From Sebastes aleutianus (lineage: Eukaryota; Chordata; Actinopteri; Perciformes; Sebastidae): a DNA stretch of 64,000 bases. Shown here in pieces: positions 25,121-37,495 of the stretch. Positions within the stretch are counted from its first letter, which is position 1; each line of letters opens with the position of its first letter. The stretch spans positions 33,428,804 to 33,492,803 of the forward strand of contig CAKAKS010000060.1 in assembly GCA_916700875.1 (NCBI GenBank). Direction: 5' to 3'. The translations under genes and the position numbers were made by a program. The notes beneath the pieces were generated by a model. That model saw only the letters and a program-made list of their open reading frames with translations, ran no database searches and had not been told where the DNA came from.

Positions 25121-28100
25121 GGTTAGTAATCATGCCTCATCTGCTAAAACAAAGATTTTGGTCTACGTCCATAAACATGAAGAGCTACTAATGTGAGAAA
25201 AGAGTAAATAAAGGTTGGCCTAGAAGATTTCTGCTGGAAATAAACAGTACACATTGTATTTTGTATAAATGCGTGCCAGAAAGTAATCAACAACACAGAT
25301 ACCAACCTTATAAACCCTTATATCTGATGTTTTCTTATACAATAAAATGCTACACACTCCGAGAAATAAATCCGTAGAAAAACAGATAATGTCCTGACTG
25401 AAAATCACACGGACATTTTCTTCAACTATAAAACGGAAATTTCTGTTGATTTACAGTATATCCTCCGTACCGAGCCAAATAGCAGACCCAACCTTTACAT
25501 TCTGGAGGGAAAACCGACGCTAACACTAGCATTTGTACGTTACCTATCGGTCTCTGCGGACCACCTGAAGCTAAAACTGGGGCTAACTCTACCTGACGTC
25601 CACTGGAGTCTAAAATATAAGCATTGGCAAAACGGAAATAGACATTAATTGTTGATTTTTTTAACACAGAAGTGTGAGAAGGATTTCTCCACATCTGAAA
25701 TTTGAAGTTAAAGTTTGCCGTGTATGATGGTCTCTGCCTCTTCCAACCTTCGTGCTAGTGGAGGTTCTTGTTCCCACAATGCAATGCGTATTTAAAAATA
25801 AGGATAAAACTCCTGTGAAAAATCAATACAGAAAATTCCTTCATATTAACACGCTACATTGGCCCATACTTTTACAGACTTTTCTTAGAGTGCATTATAA
25901 CAGGTCAAAAAACACATGGGGAGAATAACTGAAAACAGATGTAGCCATTGTGTGGCTCCCATTATATTTCAGAAACAAAATAACTAAGACTACAGTCGTG
26001 CAATGTGTAACATCAATACTGCAGTAAGTTCAAAATAGACTACGAGTCTACAGTCAGGCTAGCAGCTGTGTTATGCACAGTGGTGCTTTGAGCTAAATGC
26101 TGACATCAACATACTAACACAGCGAGCATGACAATGATGATCTAAGTTTAGCATATTGGCAAGCTAACATTTCTTAATTAGTACTACAAAACACACAGCT
26201 GAGGCTGGTGGGGATGTCATTCGTTTTGCCGGTATTTCATCGTTAACCAAAGTTTTGGAAAAACTGTAATTTTGGGCTGATGGTGCTAGCTTGCTCCTCC
26301 ATCTTCACACGCTGGTCTCTTTTTGCTGGAGCAGTTCACGTCTCTGAAATGTGACATTTACTTGTAAAAATATATAAATACCCGTAATTATTAGCACTTT
26401 GACTTCACAATATAGTTGTTCTCATTTATATACTTTTCTGTTTCTGTTGTAAGATAACGGAACAAATATGGAATTTGATCACAACAATACGATATGTTGA
26501 CCAGCTGTCGTTACCAAGCTGCTGAGCTGGAGATAAAGTCATCATTTCACTATCACAACATCGACAGACACAATAAAACCAAAATACAGGCTGATCACAG
26601 GGACTCTGCTGTGAGATCAGCCACACTGACATTTAAAATGAGTGACAGAGAAAGATAAGAGCAACAAAAGGTTATTCAGGTACAGCCATAAAGCATCTGA
26701 TACCATCATAATGACCTGCAAATGTGTATTCATGTTTGTAAAAAACTAAAAAATGTCAGCAAAACAACTATAAACTTGAACATGACACAACTGTGAGGGA
26801 GACAGAGCTATCAATATTGCGTGGCTAAAGGCGTGTCCACACTGGGATTGTGTGCGATCAGCAGTGCGTGGCGGCTGTGGAACCTGTTGTTCTTTATTTC
26901 GGCGTCCATGTTAGCAGGTTAGAGCAGCCACACAGCTGCGCGTGCCCGCGTCTCTTCTAGAGATTCAAGGTCTTGACTATTTTTACGCGAGCTGTGCGCG
27001 GTTCACAGCAACAACAGACAGTGAAAGTGATCTTATGACTGTATATTAACATCATATCAGCAACATTACTACACTTTCGATGTCTATATCCGTAGAATAT
27101 GTCACGGACAGAATTCCTTCATTTGTTAACACAAGGCTTTTATTCTGAAATATTTGCAGGACAGTGTGGTAGAACATGCAGTGACTTGCATGGCTCCATA
27201 AATGAATAACGTACGGGGTTTTAATAGTGGATTATTACTGTTATTTACAAATTACCACACGTTTCTTAACCTTATTCTGTCTAAAATAAATATAAATGAC
27301 ATTTATAATGAAATTAAATGGCCATAATGAAAGGCAAACTCTATGTAGAAAGAAAGGGCTGACAGCAGCAGAAACGCAGCTGGTGTGAACACCCAACGCG
27401 TGAATCACGTAGCAGTTCAGCAAGGCAGTGGGTGTGGATACGCCGTAAAACGGCACTGGCTCTCTGGTAATTTTTCCAAATTATCTGGGATTCAATTCCA
27501 GATTGAAGGACCTCAGTGATTCAAGTTTTTGAGGATGCAGACTGATGACTAGTGCAATCAGGTTTAGCCTATATTATTTGTCCTCGGTGCTAAAATCTAG
27601 CATGTATCTCATTTAGCAAATTCTGTGTATTTTTAGTTTTTTTAAATGGAATCTTTTTAAAATATGTTTCCTTTGTTCAAGTTGTTGTGTGTTGTTGAAT
27701 TTGCAAATTACCTGTGTAAACATTTCTGTCTAAATAAAGTGGTGAAAGTATGTGAATGTTTATTAAATTTTACCACTTCTGATAATTTAAGTTGCAAATT
27801 TAGTTCAACCTATAGGTTAGGAACATAGTTTATGGTGTCACTTGATATGAAGACAGTTAAACCGTATTTCTAAGGCTGATGCAAGCTACAATGCATTTAT
27901 TAAAATGTATTTTTGATAAACTATGAATTAAACAAGTTTGATCTAGATCCTCATTTCAATACTTAATTTGAAGATGCTCCATGCTCTTGGAAATAGAAGA
28001 CAAATGAAGCTCAAATTCACAGTTATTTGGACAAAAAGAAATACACAGCCTACCCACGTCTGCAGTCATTAGTTTGTCTGCACTGTGGCGCTGCTTTGTT

Positions 28101-28893
28101 ACAGCACAGGTGAACATCAATAAAGCTTTCTTTGGACATGTGTAAACAGAACCACAGCCAGTAGTGGACTTCACAGTGGCCCGGTTCTTTTTTTAGCACT
28201 GAGACTGTCTTGCTGTGGTAACTGGTAGTGTCTAGCCACTTGAGCGTCGACCGCCAAATGCTGAGCCTCAACATGGGCCGGTCGCCCCGGGAGCATCGAT
28301 TCAGCCTGCTGTTTCATGAATAGAATGCCTTGTTCTATCGCATTTCCATTTTTCCTCCCTCCAGAGGAAAATAGGTGACAATCAATTCTTTATGCAAGTA
28401 GAGACATCTTGTATTGAACGTCAAGTAAGAGAAAAACACAGTGTGTGTCGAGAGAGCTTTTCCAGCCATGATAATAACAGGCTAAAGTTAGTTTGTTGGT
28501 CCCTCAGTGTTATATGGCAGCTTTGTTAAACTTGCAGGAATATAAAGGAGGGCAAACTCACCAATTTCAAAATAAAATAAACTAAACTCTCTTCAGATTT
28601 ATGTTTAAGAAAATGTACCATTTTTTTGGAATGAATTCAAGCTGATCTTAAGGCCAGAGGTTAAACATCTGTCATCTAATCTTCTTGATTGGTTCTGATT
28701 CAGAATGAGAAATCCAACCAGGTTACCAGAGAGTTGGAGGTGTGGCAAATATCAGCCCTACAGATTGACAAACTACTATTTTTGTCCAGTCCTAGCACCA
28801 GCATTATTAATAAGGAACTGTTAATGTCAGATGTGTAGGACAGGGGTTGAAGCGCTGTATTGTGGATGACTGCTCTTACCACAGTGGCCGGTC
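25117..28893. other. Sequence downstream of TSNARE1, possible 3' UTR and old repeats
   Basis: No other gene recognised. The segment 26030-26185 resembles an old dispersed fish repeat. The segment 26825-27440 starts GGCGTGTCCACACTGGGATT and ends near AGCTGGTGTGAACACCCAAC, suggesting an old MITE. For the minus-strand gene ending at 28894, AATAAA signals on that strand occur near 27894 and 27758. I cannot tell which one, if any, is used. Confidence 0.4.
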
Positions 28894-28989
28894 TCATTTT
28901 CTCGCTGAAACAGCAATGATGATGATGAGGATGGTGAGGACGATGGCTCCGGCCACCAGGAGGTAGCACTTCCTCTTCCTCAGCTGCCT
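28894..28989 (-). CDS. tsnare1: t-SNARE domain-containing protein 1, last coding exon (membrane anchor)
   Basis: This terminal coding segment gives 31 residues and a TGA. A basic linker (RQLRKRK) is followed by a single membrane span (CYLLVAGAIVLTILIIIIAV) and a short tail, SARK. It follows a CTCCCCACAG acceptor in phase 0, matching the phase-0 end of the exon at 44687-44769. In syntaxin-like Q-SNAREs the C-terminal span anchors the protein in the endosomal or vesicle membrane, with the SNARE helix in the cytosol. The short SxRK-type tail after an isoleucine-rich span is what I recall for TSNARE1 rather than syntaxin-7 or -12. The exon presumably continues into 3' UTR. A GTAAGA just after the stop (near 28877) could be a donor for a further non-coding exon. 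Confidence 0.75.
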   Translation of the reverse strand, partial: RQLRKRKCYLLVAGAIVLTILIIIIAVSARK

Positions 28990-30077
28990 CTGTGGGGAGA
29001 AAGGATTCAGTAGGTAGGTGGAGTTCAAGCATTAGACGGTACCCTATTGGACACTGTCTGCTGTGTAACACAAGGCGAGTCATCTCAAAGGAAAACAGTG
29101 ATGCTGCTAAAGATCTCTGCGTGGTTTTGATGATTTGTCAGTTCACAAGAGCGAAAAATCTTCAGCTCTAAACCCAAATGTTTGCATTAGCGGCCCTGCA
29201 AATGTCAAGTTCCAGTTTAATAACCACAGAACCACAACACCCCCACTTGCCCTATGTTTTGTTGTTTTTGAGCTAATTTAATGCGACCCCGCAGCACACC
29301 TTTACATGCACTCACAACGTGCATGAACAAAAACAAGAACAAAGAAGGGCAGACATCTTGAAAGGGAACACGAGAGAACGAGGAAAGGGGCATTTCAACC
29401 GGATAAGATTAATACAATTGTAGAGGAGCTAGGAGATTCAAGGTCACGCTGACAAATACAGATAAAATGCAGCAGCGACTGAATGGGATGACTGTCCAGG
29501 GGTGGCCTGCACTTCCCTCCATCAAAATGCTGTGCAGTCATCCCTGTGATGGCTCTGCTGCACATTATTCTTGTCTGTGTGATGGCACCCTTACTGCCTG
29601 AGAGGAGGACAAAGAGGAAGGGAGGCGAGAGACTGGCAGATGTAAATCACCCGAATGAAATAATGTTCTTCTCTTGAGTGTACCTATTCAGCCCCATGTA
29701 GGGAGATCAATTCATTAGCTTGTTTAGGGTTTTGTGTCATTGCTTAACTTCAAAAGTTAAAATTAAAAAAAAAAAAAAAACTGGGACAAAATGATCACCT
29801 CATTAGTAAACGTATCATCCTCTGTGAGTGGGTAAAAACGCTCATTAATCTAAGAGCGTCTATAGTTAGCTACTGTTCTAAAACATACTTATTGTGAGAA
29901 TATGCTCGAGATGGGTTTTAGTCTTAAAATCCATAATCCATAATCTACGACGCGTCTCCCATGACTACAGAGACTGGTTGGATTGTTGCAATCACAATTT
30001 ACTTTATACACTGCACATTTTTTGCTTTTGTATAAATTTATAGGGGCTTGTAACTAGATTTGCAGAATATTGTATAT

Positions 30078-30081
<4 letters not shown>
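28990..30081. other. TSNARE1 intron, left part
   Basis: Intronic sequence upstream (in gene orientation) of the last coding exon. No repeat family was matched. A 16-A run lies at 29765-29780. Confidence 0.5.

Positions 30082-30114
<33 letters not shown>
30082..30114. repeat. (AT)n microsatellite
   Basis: An uninterrupted AT run. Other AT-type runs lie at about 32424-32475 (interrupted by C and G, inside a repeat copy) and 32796-32824. Confidence 0.95.
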
Positions 30115-30120
<6 letters not shown>

Positions 30121-30316
30121 ATTAATGTTATATTCCATTTCTGCCATGATATCCCCTTAATTGTTACACACGTGTCCTTTAAAAGTTGTAATAAAGCATG
30201 TTTTTGAATTTACAAGTTGTACATTAAATATATTGTACATGTTTTTTTTTTAAATTGTTTTAGTATTTGACAACTTCCTTCACGTTTCCCTACAGGAAAG
30301 TATGTCAGAATTTTTT

Positions 30317-30481
30317 ACTTTATAAGTCGCACCTGTACATGTTTTTTTTTTTTCTTTATAAGTTGCACCTATACATGTTTGTTTTTTTTCTTTACAAGTT
30401 GCACCTGTACATGTTTTTTTTTTTTCTTTATAAGTTGCACCTGTACATGTTTTTTTTTACTTTATAAGCTGCATATGTGCG
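30317..30481. repeat. T-rich tandem repeat, units of about 35-38 bp
   Basis: Four to five units of the form CTTTATAAGTTGCACC then TGTACATG then a run of 8-13 T. The last unit is diverged (AAGCTGCATATGTG). It gives a short artificial frame of LYKLHLYMF repeats. Confidence 0.9.
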
Positions 30482-32081
30482 TGAATTGTTAGATTTTTAT
30501 TACTTTATAAGTTGTACAAAAATCTAATTTATATGCCAGGGATGCGGCAATTTGTCTGATTGTATTCTAATTCTTAATAAAAAAGCAATTATTCATTGGT
30601 TATTCATCATTCTGTGTTTAGAAATTGGTTCATTTGTTTTCATGTTAATGAAACGTGTAAGCAAGATGGCAGTGAGAGGTGCTCAAACAGCCTACACAGC
30701 ATCCGTCATAATCTACACAGAACATGAAACTCAGAAACATATAAAAACCACACAATTTCATAGTCACTCTCATGCAATAAGTTATTTTCATTTAAAGTGC
30801 ATAACGGTTCATATTTTCCATTTCATTTCTAATATTGCCTGTGGTCAAATTTAGATTTCAAATGCTTCAAACATTTCCTCCACACAGCACATGAGCTTTA
30901 TTCATCCATGTCAATTATTTGCCATGTCTGAAAAAAGTGTTGACTGTGTTACGCAAAAATATGAAAGTAAATAGAGTGAAGAGTCGGGGTTAGGGAATAT
31001 TTCTATTTCCTTGTCTCCTCAGGCGGTGACGCTGTGTTGGAGCACAGAATCTATGTTGTTTTGAAATGCTTTTTTCTCCCGTTTTTTTTCTTCTCCAGCC
31101 TGTTTTCTGCTACAAAGGCAACGAGAGCAGCGGCGTTAGACCAGAGCCGAGGCTGGAGTCTTTAAATCCTGACGCGCTTCAAAGCACGGAGAGAGCAATT
31201 CATCTTCTTATCTGAGACTCAAAACAGGCTTTCTGTGTGGAAGAGAGAGGGAGAGAGGGAGAGGGGGAGAAAAAAAATGCTGTCGAGTAATTTTCCGTTT
31301 AAACGTTCCACTCCACAACAATTTGCATAAGCAGCCCTGCGTCTGTGATAAGAAGATTGGTAATTTTCAAAGGCTCTGTGGGGATTGAGAATTAAAAGCC
31401 TTTCTCCGCTATCTCCCCTCTTGCAGCTGGCCACCGCAGATTCCCCAGCTTCTCTCACGCGTTTCCTCCTAAACTATGCCTTATAAACTTTCTCTGCCAT
31501 CCTCTCCTTCCCTCTGCTCGCTCTGACAGTGCTGAGTCGCTCCCTCTCTCTATATACTGTATTCCCTCCCTCCCTCTCTCTTCCAAAACACTCTTTCCCT
31601 TCTTTTTCTATCCCTCCCGCTCGCTCATCCCGGCACTGCTGTTATTTGGGGGAGAACAAGGAAATAAATAAGGTAGAGGGGGAACAAAAAAGGGCTTAGT
31701 ATAACAAAGGAAGTGTTGCAGTATTTTTAAACCAGAATTTTCCAGATTGCAGGGCAGGCGGAGAGGCGGGACAGAGAGACTCGCAGAGGGAGAGACAGAG
31801 GAGGATAGAGGAGGGGATGCTCTTATCACCAGTGACTTAATCTGCCAGAGAACGGTGTCCTCAGTGCTTCACTTCAGGGCCTATGGGTGCTGCAAGCCCT
31901 CAGGGAGAAGACAGCACCTTCTTCATTCACTTCTAATATCTAATATGAGGAGAATAGTTCATATTTAAGCTGGGTTACACTCACTATGGGTTTTTAAAGA
32001 TATCGGATATTTTACATATTAGGTTTCGTAAAGTTATCGCCGGTATATTAAATCATGATGTTGATGGCAAAGAATCCTCTT
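30482..32081. other. TSNARE1 intron, nothing recognised
   Basis: Purine- and pyrimidine-rich runs occur near 31230-31275 and 31500-31625. No exon or repeat family recognised. Confidence 0.4.
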
Positions 32082-32531
32082 AAAGCTTCAGTAGGCAACA
32101 AGTTCTTGGCATCATTGGGCAAAAAATCCCATAATAACCTTTCAGCATATTTTAATTCAAGTGTTCTGAGAGAAAACTAGACTTCTGCTCCGCCTCATGG
32201 CTCTGCTTTCAGGATCTAAAAGATCTAGCCTGTGACGGGGGACTTTGACCAATCACAGGTCATTTCAGAGAGAGAGCGTTCCTATTGGCTGTGCTCCGGC
32301 TGGTGGGCGGTACTTGGTATTTCCTCAACTGATCTCAACATGTCTGCCGGGTCACAAACTTTCTCATTTTACAGCTAAACCGTGCACTACAAGATGATTC
32401 TGAAAACATCTGAGGAGAGAAATATATATACATATATATATATACATATATATATATATGTATATATATATAATATATAACAGTAACAGAATATTGATTC
32501 ATATTTGATCAGCGCTGCCTAGTTCGATCGT
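32082..32531 (+). mobile_element. TTCAGTAGGCA repeat family, copy c
   Basis: Starts TTAAAGCTTCAGTAGGCAAC and matches copies a and b through GATCAGCGCTGCCTAGTTCG, where homology to copy b ends. An AT-rich simple repeat has expanded inside this copy (about 32424-32475) at GAGGAGAGAAAT. The right terminus is missing. Confidence 0.85.
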
Positions 32532-32789
32532 AAGTATATGCATTTCCTTAAGAAAAACATTCTCCGCGAGCAAATTTGACAGCCATCTGGAAAAATGGTC
32601 GCCATATTGCAGTCAAAAATTGTTAAAACTATCAAAATTAGATCCAGCATGCCAGAAAACATATAATTTGACACCAAGATCACTCAAATTCATCAAGTAG
32701 ATGAATTTCCATGAGATAAATCATAATGCCAAATTTGGTGCTTTTATCACTATTTGCACGATTTGATTGAAAATGAATGTTATCCGCTC

Positions 32790-32827
<38 letters not shown>

Positions 32828-34699
32828 TAATGTGTTTAGAAACAAATCTCTGAGACTTTAAGCTGGACTAACTAGTGCTGCCATTTTTGGGAAGAATGCA
32901 CCAACTATTAACTGTTTGGAATATTAGGGACTTCAATGCCCTGAAATCGTTGAGGTCATAGAAAAATATTAACCATCGGTCTGATTATTATACAAAAAGA
33001 TGCTGAAAAAAAAGAAAAAAAGGCTCTGGAAAGGAGCTCTGTCTTTGTTGTTCAGACACTTTGTAGGAGCTAAAGTCTAATACTGTAGCTACTGAGGTGA
33101 TTAGCCCTGGACTGACGCGCTTTTCGCTGTAGATGGTACCTTTAGTTGTCTGTTGTGCTGTACAAAACTGATCCTGAGTCCGCTCGTTGGTTTTACAATA
33201 ATAGTTCATTTATTCTTAATATGGTATTAAGGAAGCATGTCCAGTTACCATAGCAACGAGTAACAACAACAACACAGCAAACAATTCAGCGTCCCTGCGG
33301 TCAAAAACCATTTGCCCTTCCGGGCTAAACCCTGACGCCAACAACACACCTCCTTACTTATATACCCGTGACTGGGTCAGTCAATTAATGCAGTGCCACC
33401 TAGTGTTCCTAAAAGTGAATTACACCAACCTCTGTATGTGTCATCATACATCATGTTTTGGCTCTTACACACTTTGAGGTTCAGCTTTAAGTTATTATTT
33501 CCTATGTGGAGAATAATTCCCCATAATGACCAAATCAAAATGTTTGGTAAAATAGGGTGCATTTCTAGACATCCATAGTTTAGAGGGACAGCATGGTCTT
33601 CTCGGGTGCAGTGTCAGTTTTGTACATAGAAGTCTTGCTTTTAACAGCTTTCTCACACGTTCATATGAAGGTCAGCGGTGCTGGTCGAGAGCGAGGAAGA
33701 GACAGAGAAAGGAGGAGGTGGAGAAGAGAGAGCATTATCGGTTCGTTCACCTTTCTATTTTTCAATATGTCTAAAGCCCTCTGAGTCTTTTAACAACCAT
33801 ACACCATTTAAAAAACATTTATCTATCCGAGAGAGAATGCAGCAAAGCGGCGTTATAACCGTTAAAGCTGATAGGACGGCCATACAAACCAACTATCTAT
33901 CTCCTATCTGCCTCCCTCACATGGAAGACAGACTCGCTGTGACTCTGGGAGAAAAACTACTTACCGTGTGTGACATGAGAAATACCCTCATAATACTACA
34001 ATAATGCAATGCAATGATAATGGCCATAATATTATTTTCCCTTTATCGCATCTGGTCGGGAAAATTGGAAGTCCATAAAATAAATAATGTTTACAGCGGA
34101 ACTGCCTCACTTGTAATCGGCTTATGTGCAATTTACATAAAACTCAGAGTCCCATGCAGTCACCCTGATTATGATATTTAAGAAGAGCAGCAAATAAACA
34201 CAGACTTCACGGCCAATCCTGGCATCCTGGGAGGAAGCCCAGCGACAACCATTGTCAACAATGGAACAAAAACTCACACTAGCATCAGCATATTTGGGCT
34301 TTTATTAAAGATTGATTGGCCTTTTGTTAAAATAAATAGCCAGTCATGTCGTCTACCTCTGACATGGTTGACACTCTCTGACCTCCACAACGTACTGTAC
34401 AGAAAACAGGTGAACTCAGACTGAACAGGTCATGTCAGACCCTGCTGACTTACAAACCAACGCAACATTAGCCATGATTCCACACTGCGTACATGGCCTT
34501 CAAATAAAATACGTACACAAACAACATAACATAAGTAGGGAAAACACATCACAAACATCACTAACGTAACTTCAAAATAACTCAACAACACTTTGGGACA
34601 CCAACAGCGGTGTTCTGGTTGAAAGTCCTGTATTTGTTGGACCCATCCACCTCCCCTCCCTCACACCATAATCAGTCTCTCACTTATTATTCTACGTCA
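32532..34699. other. TSNARE1 intron, mostly unassigned
   Basis: Apart from the possible LTR remnant at 33150-33430 and an AT run at 32796-32824, I recognise nothing. Short open frames only. Confidence 0.4.
33150..33430 (-). mobile_element. Possible solo LTR remnant
   Basis: On the minus strand the segment has a TATATAAG box (near 33357) and about 130 bp further on an AATAAA (near 33215). It then reads CCAACGAGCGGACTCAGG and a possible end GTACAGCACAACA. This order (TATA, AATAAA, short downstream part ending in CA) is LTR-like. I could not establish the left terminus or a target duplication, so the call is weak. Confidence 0.25.
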
Positions 34700-35617
34700 C
34701 TAGCTCTGCAACACAGCCTCACAGCAGTGCGTGACAGTCACAACATTTAATGAATTAGATTTGTGTACATAGACAGGAATTTCCCCTTTTTTTCGTGATG
34801 CTCAGCACGACTTTCAACAACATACTTTTTGTGCATCTTCCTACAAATGTCAAGTAACACATGACACAAGTGTCAATTTCTGCTCCAGTCTCAAATACCG
34901 CCGCTTGGTCTGTGCCCCTCGGCATCAGAGACGAAACACGGAGTACCACTCTTGCTTTACTTTTGGACGGACCGGGGACGGCGTGTCAATATACGCTCGT
35001 TACATGCATAGTGTCCTTTCAAAATAAACTTCAGTTTTCACAGGAAGTTGAGTTTAGGCAACACAACCACTTGGATGTCAAAGCCAGAATTGGAAAAGCA
35101 AGGACAACATTCAACATCTTAAACAAAATCTAGAAAACAAAAAACCTCTGTCTCTACCTCTAACAGATCACTCAAGACCAAACTACAAATCTTTAATTCA
35201 AATGTCAAATCCATTCTACTCTACGGATGCGAAACATGGAAGACAACCACCAACATACTGAACAAATTACAGACATTCATCAATTGCTGCCTCCGACGCC
35301 TCCTGGGAATCTACTGGCCCAACACCATCTCAAACGCCAACCTATGGGAACGCACCAAACAGGAAACAATAGAACTTCAAATCAAGAGGAGAAAATGGAA
35401 GTGGATAGGTCAAAATACATCGATCTCAAAGCAGGCTCTAACATGGAACCCACAAGGAAAGAGGAAGAGAGGAAGTCCTAGAACCACCTGGAGAAGAACC
35501 ACAGAACAGGAGATGAAGAAGGAAGGGCTGTCATGGCAACTAGATCGGAGGGCATAAGACCGGAGAAAATGGAGGGGTTTCATCGATGGCCTATGTTCCT
35601 TAGGGAATTTAAAGGCC

Positions 35618-35649
<32 letters not shown>

Positions 35650-35940
35650 AACACAATCACTTAGGATGGTTAGGGAACAGTCGTGGTTGACCTTAACTTT
35701 ACTGGCTAGCGACTCACGGGACTGATGATACCGACCAGTACAAAATCAGTCGACGTTTCACACGGGACACAAACAGCGGCCTCCTGGTTTGAAGTCTTGT
35801 GTTTGTTTGTCCCATCCATCTCCCCGCCCACCTGCCCTGAACGGACTCTGTTAGTTGAAAGCCCGGTTCGTCACATACTGTCGCGAAAGGGTGCCTTCGT
35901 GCGTCCGGTACCGAGGGGCACTTAACCAATCTATGACACT
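34700..35940. mobile_element. Large TIR-type repeat family, copy 1 (split by an RTE LINE)
   Basis: Shares long segments with the elements at 52163-52782 and 61840-62092: CAAATACCGCCGCTTGGTC, GGGGACGGCGTGTCAATATA, TACATGCATAGTGTC, TTTTCAAAATAAACTT, ACAGCGGCCTCCTGGTT and CATCCACCTCCC-type words. The middle is interrupted at 35073-35649 by an RTE-type LINE, and homology resumes directly afterwards. The outer borders are approximate. Confidence 0.75.
35073..35649 (+). mobile_element. RTE-type LINE, 5'-truncated 3' end with (GTAA)n tail
   Basis: The plus strand encodes, with several stops and shifts, DVKARIGKARTTFNILNKI, then TWKTTTNILNKLQTFINCCL, RRLLGIYWPNTISNANLWER, KRRKWKWIG, QALTWNPQGKRKRGSPRTTW and a final DGLCSLGN. 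This is the conserved C-terminal region after the reverse transcriptase of RTE-like elements. The tail is about six GTAA repeats. It is flanked by 13-bp target duplications, AACACAACCACTT (35060-35072) and AACACAATCACTT (35650-35662), which differ at one base. It is dead: 5'-truncated, with stops. Confidence 0.85.
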
Positions 35941-36937
35941 ATATGACTAGTTGGAAGTTAGACCCGGGTTGCCTGTCCAGCGGGTACCTCATCCCGCTTG
36001 CTGCCATTTTTGTGGCCATTTTCTGTCTAATCCCGCCTACGAGGCTCTGATTGGTCAATTGTTTCTCCAACATATGGAAATAGACCACAGCACTGGATCA
36101 CTGAACAAATAGGAGATGTGAGCAGCGATTCAGACATCTGGTATCAAATAGTTGCCAGAATGCAAACATAATGAGAACAGACGAACAAAAAGACTGGATC
36201 TCAATAAAATGACAATATTGTAAAGGACCTTCTGTTCCAACCATACACAATTCAAATTCAAATCTTCAGTCCTGCTGGTCCTGTGTAACGTGCACTAATG
36301 GTCAAATAAAGATTGTTGGGCATATTAATGGTCAAGTATTGGCTATTGTTAATTTCCTTTGAGAATATCATTATAAATCAAGGACCCTGAAGAAAACAAG
36401 CTTTTACAAAATTAATGAGGTTGTAGAGTAACACATAGAACTGCCTCACCTCTGATTGACTACTTCAGATGTCATTGTTTAAAGACACAACAAAGCCATT
36501 TATTGCGATGTGATTCATCCATTCACACTCTTAGATGCTACAATGAAGACAGATTGAAGCTGTTTTGACTCACAAAGCCATCTTCATTGCTGCTCTTGAG
36601 GGTTAACCTTGAGCAGGAGAGGTGAACTAATCTCAGAGCAAAGTGTGGTGTGTACAATCACACTGGATTCAATAGGGGAAGCCTGGCTTTATAGTGCCTT
36701 TCACATCACATCTGTGTGTGTGTGCGTGCGTGCATTTGTGTGTGTGTAAGTCAAACAGAGTGAAGCACCAGCACTGTAGTGCAACCTGGCTTTGTACTCT
36801 GCTACGGCTTTTATTTGCTCCCAGATTCAGGGTTTGAGGTAGACGCTTTTTCCGGTGGGGTCAGGGAGGGTCTGATCCACAAGTTGCATTTCAATTGAGA
36901 AACATACATGCAATATTTATAGCATACAGATCTGTAC
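35941..36937. other. TSNARE1 intron, nothing recognised
   Basis: A short GT-rich run lies near 36713-36748. No other feature supported. Confidence 0.4.
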
Positions 36938-37495
36938 CAGCGGCGGCTGGTGACTAAAAACATTGGGGAGGACAGGAGGAAAACTAACCCACGACGGTGT
37001 CATGTTATTTTATTAAGTTATTTCTCTTATTTTGCACTTGCACCTCCATTTTATGTAAGACTCAGTGCTGTTTGATATATGTGCTCTCATATTGCTAATT
37101 TTATCACATGGGGTTGGGCCGCCGCACGTCTCCACAGCTCTGCTGTGGGTCCAGCTGACAGCTGACGGCGAGGCCCGATGTTTAAAAGTAGTTTACGTTA
37201 TAATTCATTTCCTAATACGCTGCTGTCTGATCCTTTACTGCCGGTTCATCACGTACAGACAGTGGTAGAGACTGAAGATATCATTTGGACATCAGCATTG
37301 GACCAACCCCATCAATCTTGTATTCTGCTGGTTGTTGATTGGCAACTAGCTAAGGGAGGTTATCCTCCCTTTGAGCGTCATTTGCCGTGTCTTTGCCAAT
37401 CACAGACAATCATGAAATCAATGAAATTCATTGAGTTGATATAAGATGTCCCGCCCGAAGGAACCTCCTCTGCCTCTATGGACCAGCCTCCACTG
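36938..37495. mobile_element. hAT-like MITE with CAGYGGMGGCTGG termini
   Basis: The left end reads CAGCGGCGGCTGGTGA and the right end, reversed, reads CAGTGGAGGCTGGTCC. The CAGNG start is typical of hAT elements. There is no transposase frame in 558 bp. The flanking octamers (ATCTGTAC and GCTACGGT) do not match, so either the duplication has decayed or the borders are not exact. Confidence 0.55.

Noticed and set aside
28700..29083. 127-codon minus-strand frame overlapping the anchor exon
   Set aside because: It reads the anchor exon in a different frame and through the intron. The exon frame with proper splice sites and a membrane span is far better supported.
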